A DNA stretch of 64,000 bases from Rhyzopertha dominica (lineage: Eukaryota; Arthropoda; Insecta; Coleoptera; Bostrichidae): the NCBI GenBank assembly GCA_025024175.1, contig QCXZ01000041.1, positions 15,619,786 through 15,683,785 of the forward strand, read 5' to 3'. Made by a program: the position numbers and the translations under genes. Numbering within the stretch: position 1 is the first letter of the stretch; each line of letters begins with the position of its first letter. Below are positions 11,700 to 23,978 of the stretch, one piece after another. The notes below the pieces were generated by a model. It saw only the letters and a list, made by a program, of their open reading frames with translations, searched no databases and was not told the origin of the DNA.

Positions 11700-12246
11700 A
11701 TTGTTTCATAGTTGAAAATTCAATAAAGAACGGCGCACTATCAAGGATTGTGTGCGCCGTATAGACAACTTCTCATTCACGAATGCTCAGATTCCAACAG
11801 CCCTTAACAGATGTCGCTTTGGCTGGAAGTGTCCCTGGATTTTGTCCGCGCTACAAGTCACCATCACGATTCACGAAACGGCACCGCCAATATACGACGG
11901 GATACGACGAATTCCGCAAATAACTCGGTGGACAGTGGCTCAGTCGGTATTTGTCCTGGAAGAAGTACGAGTTGTCACAAATCGGAACGAATGTTGTCGC
12001 CTGGCCGGCTGTACTAGGGTAGGTCTTCCGCAGGAAACCTTGACAAAATCGGAACACCCCCCAAGGAAACCCGTCAGTTAACCTAAAGCGTTCGGTGCGC
12101 GAGCTGCGAATAAAATAAGAGTTAGTCATGAAAAAACATCAGTGATGCGAATTCTGGTACGCGGAAAATTGTCAGTGTACGGTTGCCAATGGGCCGAAAA
12201 CAAATCGGGAAAATGTGTGGACATCGTTAGCGGTTAGCCTGGGGGA
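11700..12246 (+). promoter_or_regulatory. CpG-richer region, probable promoter/5' UTR of the next gene
   Basis: Base composition rises in G+C and CpG compared with the flanks (many CGA, CGG and GCG triplets) and leads straight into the phospholipase C beta start at 12247. An open frame at 11752-12081 crosses it but has no family signature, so I read it as a non-coding 5' exon or promoter. The exact transcription start is not visible. Confidence 0.4.
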
Positions 12247-12381
12247 ATGTCCGCGTCCGGAGGGAGGTCCAGCTCCGGCCCCGGAGCAGCAGCAGCTACG
12301 ACCACCAATGCAGTCTCCCTTAAGCCAATCGAAGTGTCTCAGGCCCTGCAAAACGGGGAGAAATTCATAAAATGGGACGAG
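12247..12381 (+). CDS. Plc21C: First coding exon of phospholipase C beta (Plc21C/PLCB1 type), partial
   Basis: PLC-beta enzymes hydrolyse PIP2 to IP3 and diacylglycerol downstream of Gq at the plasma membrane. The ATG at 12247 opens 45 codons in phase 0 and ends at a good donor, GACGAG|GTAGGT (12381/12382). After a low-complexity Ser/Gly/Ala/Thr lead, residues 25-45 read LKPIEVSQALQNGEKFIKWD plus E. This matches the start of the PLC-beta PH-like domain: LKP, a Val-Ser pair, Leu, Gly-x-Lys-Phe-Ile/Val-Lys-Trp-Asp. The exon stops just after Trp-Asp-Glu. Local G+C is much higher than in the surroundings, as for a promoter-proximal exon. I found no later exon, so intron 1 would exceed 51 kb. The match is short, hence the moderate confidence. 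Confidence 0.7.
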
Positions 12382-13005
12382 GTAGGTAAACGTGACATTT
12401 TGCCGTAGCGAATACCATTCCGACCCAGTTATGATTAAATTCTGCAAACACCGTGTCCGTAATGTGATTCTCTTTTGTTTACATTTGACAAGATAACCGC
12501 ATTCACATGCATAATAATGTAGCTAACCCGCTAAGTTAAACAAAACGTTCCGAATCTACCTAAAATGTCTTTTGTACTAGGATGTTTGCTTAGATAACGT
12601 GCTTTCTGCGACAATGTGCTTGTGTATTTTTAAAAACAATGTAGACGTTGCCCTGTTATGACATAATATATTTAAAGTACCTATATTTTTAAAGATGATA
12701 CGGACAAACAGAGGGATTACCTACCTGTTCAGTTTATTATATGTATTTAATCGCGATATTTTGATGTAATTTAGATTATTTGTTTTGAAATCAGGTCGGA
12801 TGCAGCGTTTGGATGTCAGTATGATCAGCTGATTGACAAAAGCCGCAGAGAAGTCAGCTGCTATCATAGGCAATAATAACATCCATTGATCGGAATGAAA
12901 CTGTAACTTCCTGTTGCTTCTTTTATGAGAGACTTTTATTGTATCCATAGAATATCATAAAATCGGGATCTTATGCTTGGATTCTGGCCTATGAATGAAT
13001 GAATA
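12382..13005. other. No further gene recognised (putative PLC-beta intron)
   Basis: AT-rich sequence after the splice donor. No exon or element protein was recognised. If the 12247 exon is correctly read, this is the start of its first intron. Confidence 0.45.
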
Positions 13006-13030
13006 CAGGGTGGTCCAACTGAACGTGTAT
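13006..13030 (+). repeat. Mariner-like terminal repeat
   Basis: ACAGGGTGGTCCAACTGAACG is an insect mariner-type end and the mirror image of the terminus at 2418-2440. A transposase remnant in the same orientation lies 1.1 kb downstream (14105-14345), so this may be the left end of that decayed copy. Confidence 0.5.
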
Positions 13031-14104
13031 TTATTCTTCCATAATCGTAATTTTTGTGCTCTTTATTAACCATACGTTAGGTTTAAAATGCCCTAATTTT
13101 TGTAAAAAATACTTTTTGATGCCTTTTAGTTTTGATATTTAAACACTACTAATTTGATTTTTTAATAGGTAGTATACATATTTTTTTCTTTAACAGGTTT
13201 CTTTCATTTGACGTAGCATTTGTAATAGTTCCGGTTGATCGTTTTCAAGTTAAAAATGACAATTTTGAAGATATCACGTTGACATTAGAGGGGTCTCATA
13301 ATCCCCGCAATGTACATATGTACGTATGTACATACATTTTGCTTAAAAGTACTCTAGATATTACCTATAATTAACTCAGAATAATTACTTGGAATTACTT
13401 CGTAATTCTCTGAGAGGCATCTACATCTGTAATATAAGTATTGATTCGTCGGAAATACGTGTACATTTTGTTTGAAAAGTAGTACCTACCTATGCCAAGT
13501 CGATTTTTTTGTTTCTTACAAAAATCTCTTTCAAACCTGGATGTGTTTCTCTAGATTTTTTTTGGGAGAGTGTCGGCAAATCTGTTGCTTATCACTTAAT
13601 TTGTAGATACCTATGATTTTTATAGTTATTGGGAAGTGTAAGACGCGAATTCGTTACTACCGTTAATAATTAACGCGAAACAGTTCCCAGATAGGTATAA
13701 CACACCCACACGGACTAGCTTTGCGACAATTGTTGAGTGATTTTTTAATCTAGGAACTCGACGAACAGTTAAAAGGAGCACTATTATAAATTAACAGAAA
13801 AAAGGACTTTTGGTGTTGGGTTCTTCACTGAAATGCTCACATGCTAGTGTGAGTGAATTTACAGTGTTGTACATACAGCATCAGCAAAACACGATGATCA
13901 TTAATGAACCGTCATAATTTTCATTATTAAGAGGGTAAAATCCTTTTACTTTCGAATAATAGTTCGCCAACCCTCTTGGTCTCTTATCGTCTAAATGTTA
14001 ATATTAGGGAATAATTATTTTCTCCGGTGGCTATTTATTGTATAATGTCCTTATTGAGAGGATATATTGACGAATTGTTATTTGATAATAATAATGATAA
14101 TCGA

Positions 14105-14345
14105 TGATGTTCTGTCTGGTTTCAACAAGATAGAGCTCATCCACATAACAGGGCTGTTAGGAATTTTTTAAATTAAAGTGGGTTGTATCAGCTGGCTTCC
14201 GGATGTCAGGAAACTATATTTTTTCTGGTGCTACATTAAATTCCATGTTTACTACTTCTACAACTATACCTTAAGACGTGAGAAATAGAATCCAGGTTGC
14301 TTTTGGCTTTCGGGAAAGTAGGTTCAGAAATGTACAGAAGAGAGA
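14105..14345 (+). pseudogene. Degenerate mariner-like transposase (C-terminal part)
   Basis: The frame opens with VWFQQDRAHPHNRAVRNFLN. In mariner-type transposases this is the second catalytic Asp block (WFQQDGAPPH type), here with Gly replaced by Arg. A stop follows, and the region expected to hold the third catalytic residue is scrambled. Near the end, DVRNRIQVAFGFRESR resembles the C-terminal helix of these proteins. Stops and frame changes make it non-functional. Together with the terminus at 13006 it suggests a single decayed element of at least 1.3 kb. Confidence 0.75.
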
Positions 14346-16828
14346 AATGTTATAAAGAATGGATTTGATCGTGTCTGTTTTTTTTTAATAATTCTTCGTT
14401 TATGAATGTAGAGTTCTTGTCCAGAGCGGCGCATGTCTAATTTTTGCGGGTTGGGCTTGATATTTTCGTAACCAATTTTCAAACAAGCCAGTATTTGAGG
14501 AGACAGTCGTGCTACGTTTGCAGTTATGCATATTATTATTTCATTTCTGTTAATAAAAGGTAAATAAGTAGGTACACCAAAAAAGAGAAACAAAATAAAC
14601 TGGACGAGAGATGCTAACATGATTTCTTGGAACACTGTAAAAATCTGTTTTTTTTTAAATTACCCAATAATACTTAATTTTATTACTATTACTATTACAT
14701 AAAATTAAAGGAAATTTTATGTCACATTTGACAGTGGAAAAATATTTGAAAAAAGATTATGCTGCTATGAAAAGGGGGAAGACGAACAACTTTAAATCCT
14801 TGACCATTCTTTCAATTATATTTTTTGTAAAGGTTCTTGTTTAAAAACTTAACAACTGTTTTTTTATGTAGGTTTCTTAAAAAAAGAACTCATTGTACAG
14901 AAAAGTTATTGAATTTGTTCTTTGTACGATGGGCTTGAACTTTTTCTGTTTATGTGGAATGGTAACTTGTATTATCCATCACGAGTAGGATGTTTTTTTG
15001 TGCAACAACAAAGTAAGTTATGATGTTACACACGTTAAAAAAATGTTGAACGAAGTCTTCAGAAGGACTGTTTTATAACTGACAATTGCAAACGATTTAC
15101 CGTGAAGATTAAAAACACACGAACGAAAAAACCTCAACACTGCACTCCACTCCCGGAGGGTATTTATCGGCTTATTTATTACCTATTTATACCTGTCCCT
15201 GTCTCGACATTGTCAAATCGAAAACATCTTGGAAATACGCACTACAATTCATAATCTTAGCAGGAAAACAGCCGTTTATTTAATCTCTAAAAATTTGTTT
15301 TGAATGGGCCTATTGCGTGCATCATCGTTTGGGACCGTGGAATTATTTTTAGCTTCTTAGGTTAGTAGGTTTTGTAGCAGCCACTATCAGAACCATTGTT
15401 CAAGAAATAATGACAAAACAAATTTTTGCAAAAAAACCTACAAATTACCGGTACATTAATAAAAATGACAAAAGAATTGTTAGAAGTAATTAAATAGCTC
15501 TTCCACTGTTTTATTCAATTTTAAACTGTTTAGTTGTGTAAGACACTGTATCGCTGTGTTTGAAATATTACAACCCGGCTCTAATCAGCTTCAAGCCTCT
15601 CGAAGACGATGACAGTTGCGGTTTTACGATGGTGAGGCACTAAAACTTTATTAAATGAAATAATCAAACCAGATTTTAAACACAGTAACTATATGTATGT
15701 ATGATGCATAATGTGATATTAAACTTCATAAGGAATACAAAAATTTGATAGAAAATAGTGTTCCATAAAAAACAAAGTGCATTTTCAATGCAACCGGTAG
15801 TCGTCCATCAACAGTCTCAAATTTGGAACACACTGTATAGTACATTTTTTTACGATAAAATGACCGCTATTTGGACCTGTTTAAAAAAATATTGAATTTT
15901 TATCCAAGTTGATTTTGTTGTTCCCTTGTATCCAAGTAAATATTCTACATCTCGCTGGTTAATATCATCGCCTCTCTTGAATGTGGAAAACATGTTTTAT
16001 ATATCTATTTTTGTTTTTGTNTATGCAAATTCTCAGTTATAAATTTCAGTATCCTGTGCGCCGGCCGCTATTACAACAATTTATTGCCGTCTCATCATTT
16101 ACTCAAAACGTGTGCGTGCCAGGGAAAAGCCGTGAAAAAGCTGTGACGTTTTTATACAGCGGGTTGCGCGACACAAGACGATTACCTCATGTTATATATC
16201 GATGTTTTTGCGGGATTATTGATGACGGAATTATACATTTTTGCCTAATATATTCAACGCCGGGACGGCAGACTAATGGCAGCGCCGCCTTGATTACACT
16301 TGCCAGTAATCGTGCTTATTAGACGTCACCCTCCTGTACAGCGTTTCCCTTGTACGTCATTTGCATACAGCTTTGTTACGATATCGTGACTCTGTGCCGT
16401 TTTCCCAGGTGTATTTGGAATTGGGTTGTTTTATCTCTTTGGAAGTTGTCGTTGAAAGCCGTGTTTAAATTGCTTTGTGTATTGTGCTCGAGGGGTAAAA
16501 AGCTCGGAGCAGACGTTGCATCAACAAGACTTCAAACTTACGTCTTGTCAGGAACAATTGATGCGAGAGCATGGACGAAAGCAAGTTTTCCCGTTTAGAT
16601 TGTCATCCAAAACAGTTGTTCGGCGACTGATCCGGAAATGACATGATACAGCTGGGGAATAGTGATCAGTTGGCAGGCTCTGATGGAAAATTGAATAATT
16701 ATGGCACTAGATCGTCTATTTCAAATGTTTTCTGGAAACAAATAATAGTGGTGACAGTGCTAAATTTGGAGGATAGGCTGTTTATTCAGTATTTTGAACT
16801 TAACGATTTTTCAGTTGTCAGTGTCAAG
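14346..16828. other. No gene recognised
   Basis: AT-rich to about 16030, then a moderately GC-richer patch (16040-16600) with open frames but no family motif. One N lies at 16021. I cannot support a gene here. Confidence 0.5.
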
Positions 16829-17221
16829 TGTTAACTTATTTTATTTACTCACTGGTGCCAAAATACACTACTACTATTCCAACACTACCAGACAACTAAC
16901 GAGTTTTCAAAAACAGTATACTTCACTGCAGTCATTCTAAAATACTTTAGAACACTTGGGTCGCTTTGTTTGCTTGCTTTAACGCTTTTCAAATCAGACT
17001 TCTCCCGCTATGCTTCAACCAGCGCTTTATATAGAATAGCTTCACTTCTACGTAAACCCACTAGGCTTTTCTGGAAAATCACTAGACTGTTATTTGCTCA
17101 GCATTCATTATCATGCTATCTATTCGATTAATATGTAACTACATAGCCGATTGCAAACATTGCCTGTAATTGTATGCCTACACTCGCCGACAAATTACGT
17201 CAATATATGATATTCGTAACA
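16829..17221 (-). repeat. 3' LTR of a degenerate Ty3/gypsy element
   Basis: On the minus strand the segment begins TGTTACGAATATC right after a polypurine tract, as in mdg1/412-type gypsy elements. It contains a TATA-like TATATAAAGCGC (near 17030) and an AATAAA-like signal near the far end. The far boundary (about 16829, ending in CA on the minus strand) is a guess from the TG...CA rule. No matching 5' LTR was found in the window. Confidence 0.6.
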
Positions 17222-17222
17222 A

Positions 17223-17234
17223 TACCCCCTTCTT
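17223..17234 (-). other. Polypurine tract of the degenerate gypsy element
   Basis: On the minus strand AAGAAGGGGGTA directly precedes the TGTTACG LTR start. It lies downstream of the integrase remnant, as expected for the plus-strand primer of a Ty3/gypsy element. Confidence 0.6.
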
Positions 17235-17265
17235 AAAAACTAATCGTCCCAACCACTTTCATCCC

Positions 17266-18870
17266 TCAGGATCTATTTGGTGCTCGTTTAAGCGATTCAA
17301 CTTCAGACGTACCACATTCATGTACGCTGCGCTGAATTCTACAAACTATGTCATTCACCCTTTTCACTACCCTGTAAAGTTCTTTCTTGGTTGGCGTCAA
17401 CTTAGATGAAACACCTTTCCTCCTTTGGGGGATACAGCGCCACATTAAATCTCCTTTATTCAACCGTTTGTGATTTGGCTTTGAATCATAGTGAGCTTTC
17501 GCGTAACTACTAGCAGATATTTAAAACGGAATTCCCTTGTTGTACTGCTTTTTCCTTCTTCGCATTGTCCGAAACTTCGTGGCCGCGCAGGTTGCACACT
17601 TGCGGAACCATTCCTATACATCTTTTCTACAATGTATAAGCGGCAGAAGCATTCCTTGTGGGTGCCTGGTGCTCTCCTTTGGACCTCTTCTAACACCCGT
17701 GGTACGTACTCGCTCTTCTGCATTTGCAAATATGCCCACGTCGCTGTTGTCTTCTTACCGAGTCTTCCTGACGTTCTCAGCTATAGATTCCTCGCTTTGC
17801 TTGATGGTGACTGCTCTTATTACTTCTACCGTGTACTCGCGCACGACTACCCGCATGCAGTGTTTACATTTTCCACACGGCTTTCTGGATAAAGGATAGA
17901 GTTGCTATGTTGCCTGCTTTACGAATGCTGTTTTAAAATTATACTGCTGCAGTGCTGCAATCTCTTCATCCATCTAGCAACTTGTGTCTCTGGATTTTTC
18001 CATCGCAGAAGGCAGAGTAGTGCAGCATGGTCAGTCCTTGTACTTGTGCTTGCGGAAATGATAAGCTCTTTCCTTGTGACGCAGTATTTCCTTCCAAGTT
18101 TGCTTAAAACCTTACTGTAAGATTCTATTACTTTTTCTACACCGTCTTCCATCTACGACAGCACATCTTCAATGCCTACTTTACTTGCGTTCGTGTCCAA
18201 AATGAATTTTCCATTCCGTCGGGGGTACGGCATGATCGAGCTGCTGCATAACGTTGAATTTAATATTTGAAAGCTAGCTCATAGACTGTTTCCATACAAA
18301 AATCGCCTTAGATTCTGTAAGTTGGTGTAGTGGAAAAGTGCACACTGTTTCAGGCTCAGCTTCAGATTCGCTGCTCGAATTTGTTGAACACCTCACGGAG
18401 GTTTCTTAGGTGCCCTTTAAAGGTGCGCCTTATAACCATGACATCGTCCAGCTGTATTAGGCAGGAGCGTTGCAAAGCCCGAATGGCATTGCACTAAATT
18501 GGTATAGGCCGCAACGGGTATTCTATGGATGTATTCCGAACTGCCAGTATCAACTGTGTAAATCCATCGTGGACTGGAAGGATTGGTCAATGTATCGTCA
18601 GTTCTAGGTAATGGATAACGGTATTTCTTTGTGACGTCATTCAGCTTGCGTTTTGGTGACTAACACTATTTGTGAAGACCAAGGGCTGTTAGTTATTTCA
18701 AATATACCTGGTTTCTTCTTGTCAATCCCGATTTTTCCACTTTCTCTCGTCTTGCTACAGGTAGCGTTCGGGGTGTCTGTGGAATAGGTGGCGCAACTCC
18801 GCTCTATTTTGTGCTTCCTAAGGGTTTTTCTAGTTCAGCAGAGCATTGTTTGCTTTCTCCCTGCTAAGGT
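17266..18870 (-). pseudogene. Degenerate Ty3/gypsy pol (RT to integrase)
   Basis: Read on the minus strand, upper coordinates are upstream. At about 18650-18560 the RT block RKLNDVTKKYRYPLPRTDD is recognisable. At about 18470-18390 the catalytic region reads CLIQLDDVMVIRRTFKGHL, with Tyr of YxDD replaced by Gln, then LRNLREVFNKFE. Far downstream, at about 17520-17270, is the integrase tail: AKAHYDSKPNHKRLNKGDLMW, then RRKGVSSKL and YRVVKRVNDIVCRIQR. RNase H and the integrase core are too decayed or deleted to place. Stops and frame changes are frequent. The polypurine tract and LTR that follow confirm orientation and clade (mdg1/412-like). Confidence 0.85.
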
Positions 18871-21800
18871 ATCTCAAGTCGATGTTAAGTTAGGTCGGCA
18901 TTTCTGATGACTTGATAGGTTTTTTCTGAGCTCGGAGGTGTTTATCTTCATAATAAGAGAACACGTTGTCAAGAGATCTCCTTTATTTATCTTTATTCCT
19001 ACAGAAGCAATATGCGCGGCTTACACCGGCACTGTCTTATCTTCATGTTTACTGGGACTGCACTCATTTCGTTCGTGATTTCCAGTAGCTGTTCTAATTT
19101 CGTATGCATGTTTGGTGGATTGGCTTCCTCTTTACCCTTTACTTAATTTGGCTACATTTTCAAATGATGAATATGAAGATAGATTAACGTTATTTATGAG
19201 TGATGACGAATGCACGAATGATAATGCAAGATCGGCAGTACGGGAATATCGGTTTCTATTCTAGTCTTATGGGAGCCTCCTTCATCGGTATTTGTCTGAA
19301 AATGTTACTTTTTTTAAAGCACTTGCAGAAAAACGCGTTATTCTTTAAGTGATCGAAAACAGTCCTAATATCCTACGAAGACTATTTAGTCGTGTTGGTG
19401 CAGTCGGATGAAATAGATAGAGAACATTACACACCCAGTCTGTCTAATGTCTACAGCCTAATGATTACGATACTTTAAAGTGCGTGTAGTTATGAATCCA
19501 TGTGCCATTCGTATTTCAAGATCCTTCAACATCCAAGATGTGTGTGCTTTCAGATGGATGCTGCTTTTTTACATTTCATTAGAAATGTCCGGACATATCT
19601 AAATAAGAACTTTGATAGCAAGTAGATAGGAAGAGTACGCAACTCCTCTTGACTTTTTCTTTTAAAGACGAATCATCAGAGATAAACGAATCCGCAAAAC
19701 TATAGCTGCAGCTGAGTCAATGTGAAATTTTCTCTAGAAACTATGGGTTCATCTTGTCTGTCGGGTGGCAGGACACCTTGTTTTTTTCTTGTTTATCTTG
19801 ATTACTTCAAAGATGTGAGGTTTTCTTCCGTTATTTTTTTTGTACTAGCTTCTATCGCATGCTCTCGTCATGTTATATCATGTTGGACCTCTTCCATGTA
19901 GTAAAATTGAGAAAACTTTATTTATTTAAGTAGGTATTCATAAATTTATTGTATGACAGCGACATATATTTGTATATCGTATGAATGAAATTTATAGAGG
20001 TTGCATGATTTTTTTATTATCTCGATAAAGTACTAATCATTCTTTAAGCTGCATCCGGTTTAGTATTGTGCAATGTCAATTGCGCCTTCATATCTAACCT
20101 TAAAATATTCTAAGACGCCTTTATAACTCACCCCATATTTCATAGCATTATCCTAAACGGTGTTGTATAACACTAAAGTAGGGGGTGTTTTTGTGCTTGC
20201 AACGAAATTTACATCTTTACTACAAGGTTTCACATAGACATTATTCAAATCCGCAGTTGTCTACCTTCAAGCATTTTCTTTTGTTACGTAATGGTCGAGA
20301 CGAGAGTCTCTTGTTTGTTTTCAAGTATGTTCCACTCAGGGAGATGCATGCGGCCGCACTCACCTCCACTTGTGGCGCGAACAGACTCTAATTGCTAACA
20401 ATTGGGTGCTAATGCACGTGGTTAGCACGTTTTTAGTTTTGTATGACATAATAATAGTTAACGTAACTTAACTGCAGAAAGTTAAGATAAAAATGTTAAC
20501 ATCGTCTGGAGACTGATTAGGGTCGACTTTCTGTACTGCTGTGATTAAATGATTTTCTCCAACGTCAAAATTATCAAAATTTTCATAATTCCGGTTTTTC
20601 TCTTCGTCTTGATGACTCGTTGAGGCGCCTGTATATTTTTCGACAAAAGTTCGCTTGTTTTAATTTCATTGGATTTTTTCTCTAGGGTCGTTTAAAAAGT
20701 TACATGTTTAAAAAAAAACAAGAGCTGAAAGTCAGTATTTTCTGAAATATGGCACACCGTTTTGCCATTTGTTGATTAACTGTCGATGTTTTTCAATCGT
20801 ACTGACATTGTCAGCTGTAGTTTGAATCGCAGCATCTACAGACATTAGTCAGTATTCTTCATATTTGTACAAACTGCCAAATTTTTCAAATTGCAATACG
20901 AACACTAATAATTCGCTAATCGCGAATAGTTGAATATTTATCTCGGCGCATTTAAAAGATTAGCAAATAAAATGTCGCTAAATAGTTTGCGCTAGTCATT
21001 TGATATAATATAAATTACTCTGTATGAACATACTTGGGGTTTGATTTAAAAAATTGATTTTGTTGCTTCATTTTGTAAGTGTAATGCATACCTTTTAAAT
21101 TGACAAATACCTTGAAGTGCACTTTTGTTTTGAATCGGCCAATTTTTAAAAACTGTAGGCAAATATTAGCTAACACTCTGAATCTTTTCTTTTGCTATGC
21201 GCCATATTACAGTGCTGTAAACTATAAAACATAAAATATTAAGTATTAATAAAAAACTAACAAATGTAAGAAATATTTTTATTACCCACATTAAATATAT
21301 TATGAAGGGTGTCTATTTTCGCCTTTAAATATTTAAGAACATCAAAAATGTTTAAAAAAGATGTAGATATTATATGTACACAGTCCATCTTAAACAAACT
21401 GATGCTATTTTTCAATATACATAGACACTTTTATTGGTAATCGATTTGGCATCATTTTTGAAATAATGTGACTTTTTTATGTCACAAGTTCAGAAAAATT
21501 TGTCCTTAAAAAACTAATATCAGTGCTCAGTGGAAACATAGTGCTTATTTCAATTAACAAAAAAAGGTCTGGTATGTTATTAGCTATGTCTATTTTTTTT
21601 ACCATGCAACAAGTATATAAAATAGAGCAGATCGTTGAAAAATAAATAATTTGACAAATACAATGGATTATTGTATTTACTTTTTCAGGCGGAGGGTGTT
21701 TTTGAAAATCATAACTTTGGTTTGCTTTGCATAANTAGTACTACAAAATAAAAAATTGTAATTTATTGATANCCCAATAAATAGCTTATCGTNGTAAGCC

Positions 21801-23351
21801 NAAATCGTGCAATTTTTAACAAGATGTNCAAGAGATTATTAAGAAAATTATTTAACAAATAAGAGCAATCGCAGTCCTCAAATTTTGCTCATTTAATTAA
21901 ATNTTGTCTAGAAAGAAAAATAATTTACGAATAATACAAAAATTGTATATTATTCAGTCAGTGTTTTTCTATTTTCTCACTTATTTTTTTTTTCAAAAAT
22001 GGAACAAAAACTAAATTTTGCTGAGATTATGATTTCATATACATTTTGTGATGAGTATCTTTCAGATATTTAATTGTCATAAAGTTAGTTAGAGGTCGCA
22101 ATTTGCATTCTGCTGCGAGATGATTAATTTGATGAGCTTAGTCGAGAAAGGACGGATAAATATTATATAAATATAAATATTATAAAATAATTATTTTGAG
22201 TATTTAGAATTACCTATAAGAAAGTTAGTGCTCGGTGGTGATCCAAACGATTTTCTTTATGAGCTAAAGCAGAAAGTTCAAATATTGCACTTATTGACTT
22301 CTTCAGCGATTTCAGAATTTTAAAAACCTGCATGTTAACAGACATATAAGACTATAAGAACAAAACGGCATGGATAAAGTCTTCGTTTCTCTTCATGATA
22401 ACTCCCATCCACTTATTTATTTAATAGAAGAATCAGTCGAGCAATAATTGTTATAGGAAGTGTTACTTTTTTACCTCACGCTATGCAGTCCCGACTTCTG
22501 CCACTAGCGTCTTTTGTGTAGGCCAGAGTCCCGCACTTTTTTAAGTCAAGGCGCCCTTGAATAATTTAAGGGTTTTAAGTTTAAAATACAAACAGGCTTA
22601 GTCATTAGCATTAATTAAATAAAACACCTCAAAAAATATTATAGGCATACGAAAGCTGCATTATTACAACATTATTTAGTTTCGATCTATACTTGTTATT
22701 TATAAACACAACCGTCGAAAATCCATCTTCGCTTAAAAGAGCACATTCATCTTTTGCTGAAATCCAAAATTTGGTAATTTCGTTTTGAATGTGTTATCGC
22801 AAGATAAATCAACTCAAATTCGAGTGGAGCACCGGTATTGAAAGGATTTTCAATCCATGTGAGCTTGTCGATATTCTCATTTTTTAGAGTATTTCTCAAA
22901 CTAGTTGTTAAGATTCACCAAACATATAATGTGCGGTGAAAATACACAATGCAAAGGAATAAAATATTTCTTATATTCTTGAAACTACAAAACAGCCAAC
23001 TAAAACTAGACTATATTTTAAAACTTTTGTAGAAAGTCATTTAGTTTAGGATGGCAGGCTGGTAAATGACTAAAGAAGCTTATTTATTTTAGTTCTGGAG
23101 TAATATAATCTCTACTCCCTAGAGACTTGTCTTAGTTGAATTGAAAACAGGAGTAAAATTATGAATTTTTGCAACATTTCGCGGCGCCTCTGAACACAGT
23201 TTGGGAATCACTGGTGTAGGCAACAAGTCGGGTGAGAAAGAGATGCAAGCGGTATGTATTTGTCTGCGTAAACAACAGTTTTTCGAGTGGTATTTACACA
23301 TATTGGGAAACTAAAGTTTGTCTTTTGTTATCATGAATGTCTGGGTCAAAT
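18871..23351. other. No gene recognised; decayed repeats and N calls
   Basis: The first few hundred bases may be the unrecognisable gag/protease region of the minus-strand gypsy remnant. Beyond about 19.3 kb I find no protein family. Several N bases cluster at 21735-21903, which points to a poorly resolved stretch. Confidence 0.45.
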
Positions 23352-23355
23352 CGCT
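23352..23355. repeat. Target-site duplication CGCT (left)
   Basis: CGCT directly precedes the 5' LTR and recurs directly after the 3' LTR at 30836-30839. Four-base duplications are typical of errantiviruses. Confidence 0.9.
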
Positions 23356-23564
23356 AGTTACCATAGGCCTCACTCAGCAAATCCCACGGGAACGAAGAAA
23401 TCCACGAACCTGCGATTGCTGCCTCAGCATCACCGCCGAGGTTATATATATAAGAGAAAAACATCATGTAAACGATTCTAACTTGTACTTTGAACACGTT
23501 ACTCTGTACCGTAGAAAATAAATCTTTTTTTAAAAACTCTTACGGNGTATCCGTAAAGATAATT
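23356..23564 (+). repeat. 5' LTR of the errantivirus
   Basis: A 209-bp direct repeat of 30627-30835, starting AGTTACC and ending GATAATT. It contains a TATA-rich promoter motif (23442-23454) and AATAAA (23517-23522). The only difference from the 3' LTR is an N at 23546, where the 3' copy has C. Confidence 0.97.
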
Positions 23565-23574
23565 GGCGCAGTCG
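23564..23574 (+). other. Primer binding site, tRNA-Ser type
   Basis: TGGCGCAGTCG starts on the last T of the 5' LTR. It is complementary to a tRNA 3' end of the tRNA-Ser type used by 17.6/297-like errantiviruses. Overlap of this site with the terminal LTR base is a feature of that group. Confidence 0.8.
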
Positions 23575-23978
23575 TGACGGATAGCTCGAGGAACCCCTCA
23601 TCGCGTATCGGTTTCGTGAGTTTCAACTCTTCGCGAGCTAAGGAACCAGACGGGCCAGAGGACCACCAGAAATTGGGCAACCAGGAGAACAGCAGAGGAA
23701 GACACCAGCCAAAAAAGGTAGGAGCCAATTCCTTTCTATTCTTTCCGCTTATTTTCTGTGGCAAAGTCGAGTTGTTTCCCGAGAAATTCAATGTACATGA
23801 TTTTTCTCGAAAGTCGCTGAATACGACAAAATAATTTTAAGTAAAGGTCGACGAACACGACCACATTTTCAATATAATAATAATATAATAAGTCAAAATT
23901 GAGATCGAACAGCTAGCAGAATTCCTAAGTAGTTTAGAACTAGAGAATAGCATTACTGAAGAGACAAGTCAAGTAAAA

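Noticed and set aside
16040..16600. GC-richer patch as exons
   Set aside because: Open frames carry no family motif and there is no consistent donor/acceptor pair.
22480..23240. hAT-type element bounded by GTGTAGGC motifs
   Set aside because: GTGTAGGC occurs twice as a direct, not inverted, repeat, and no transposase or target duplication was seen.
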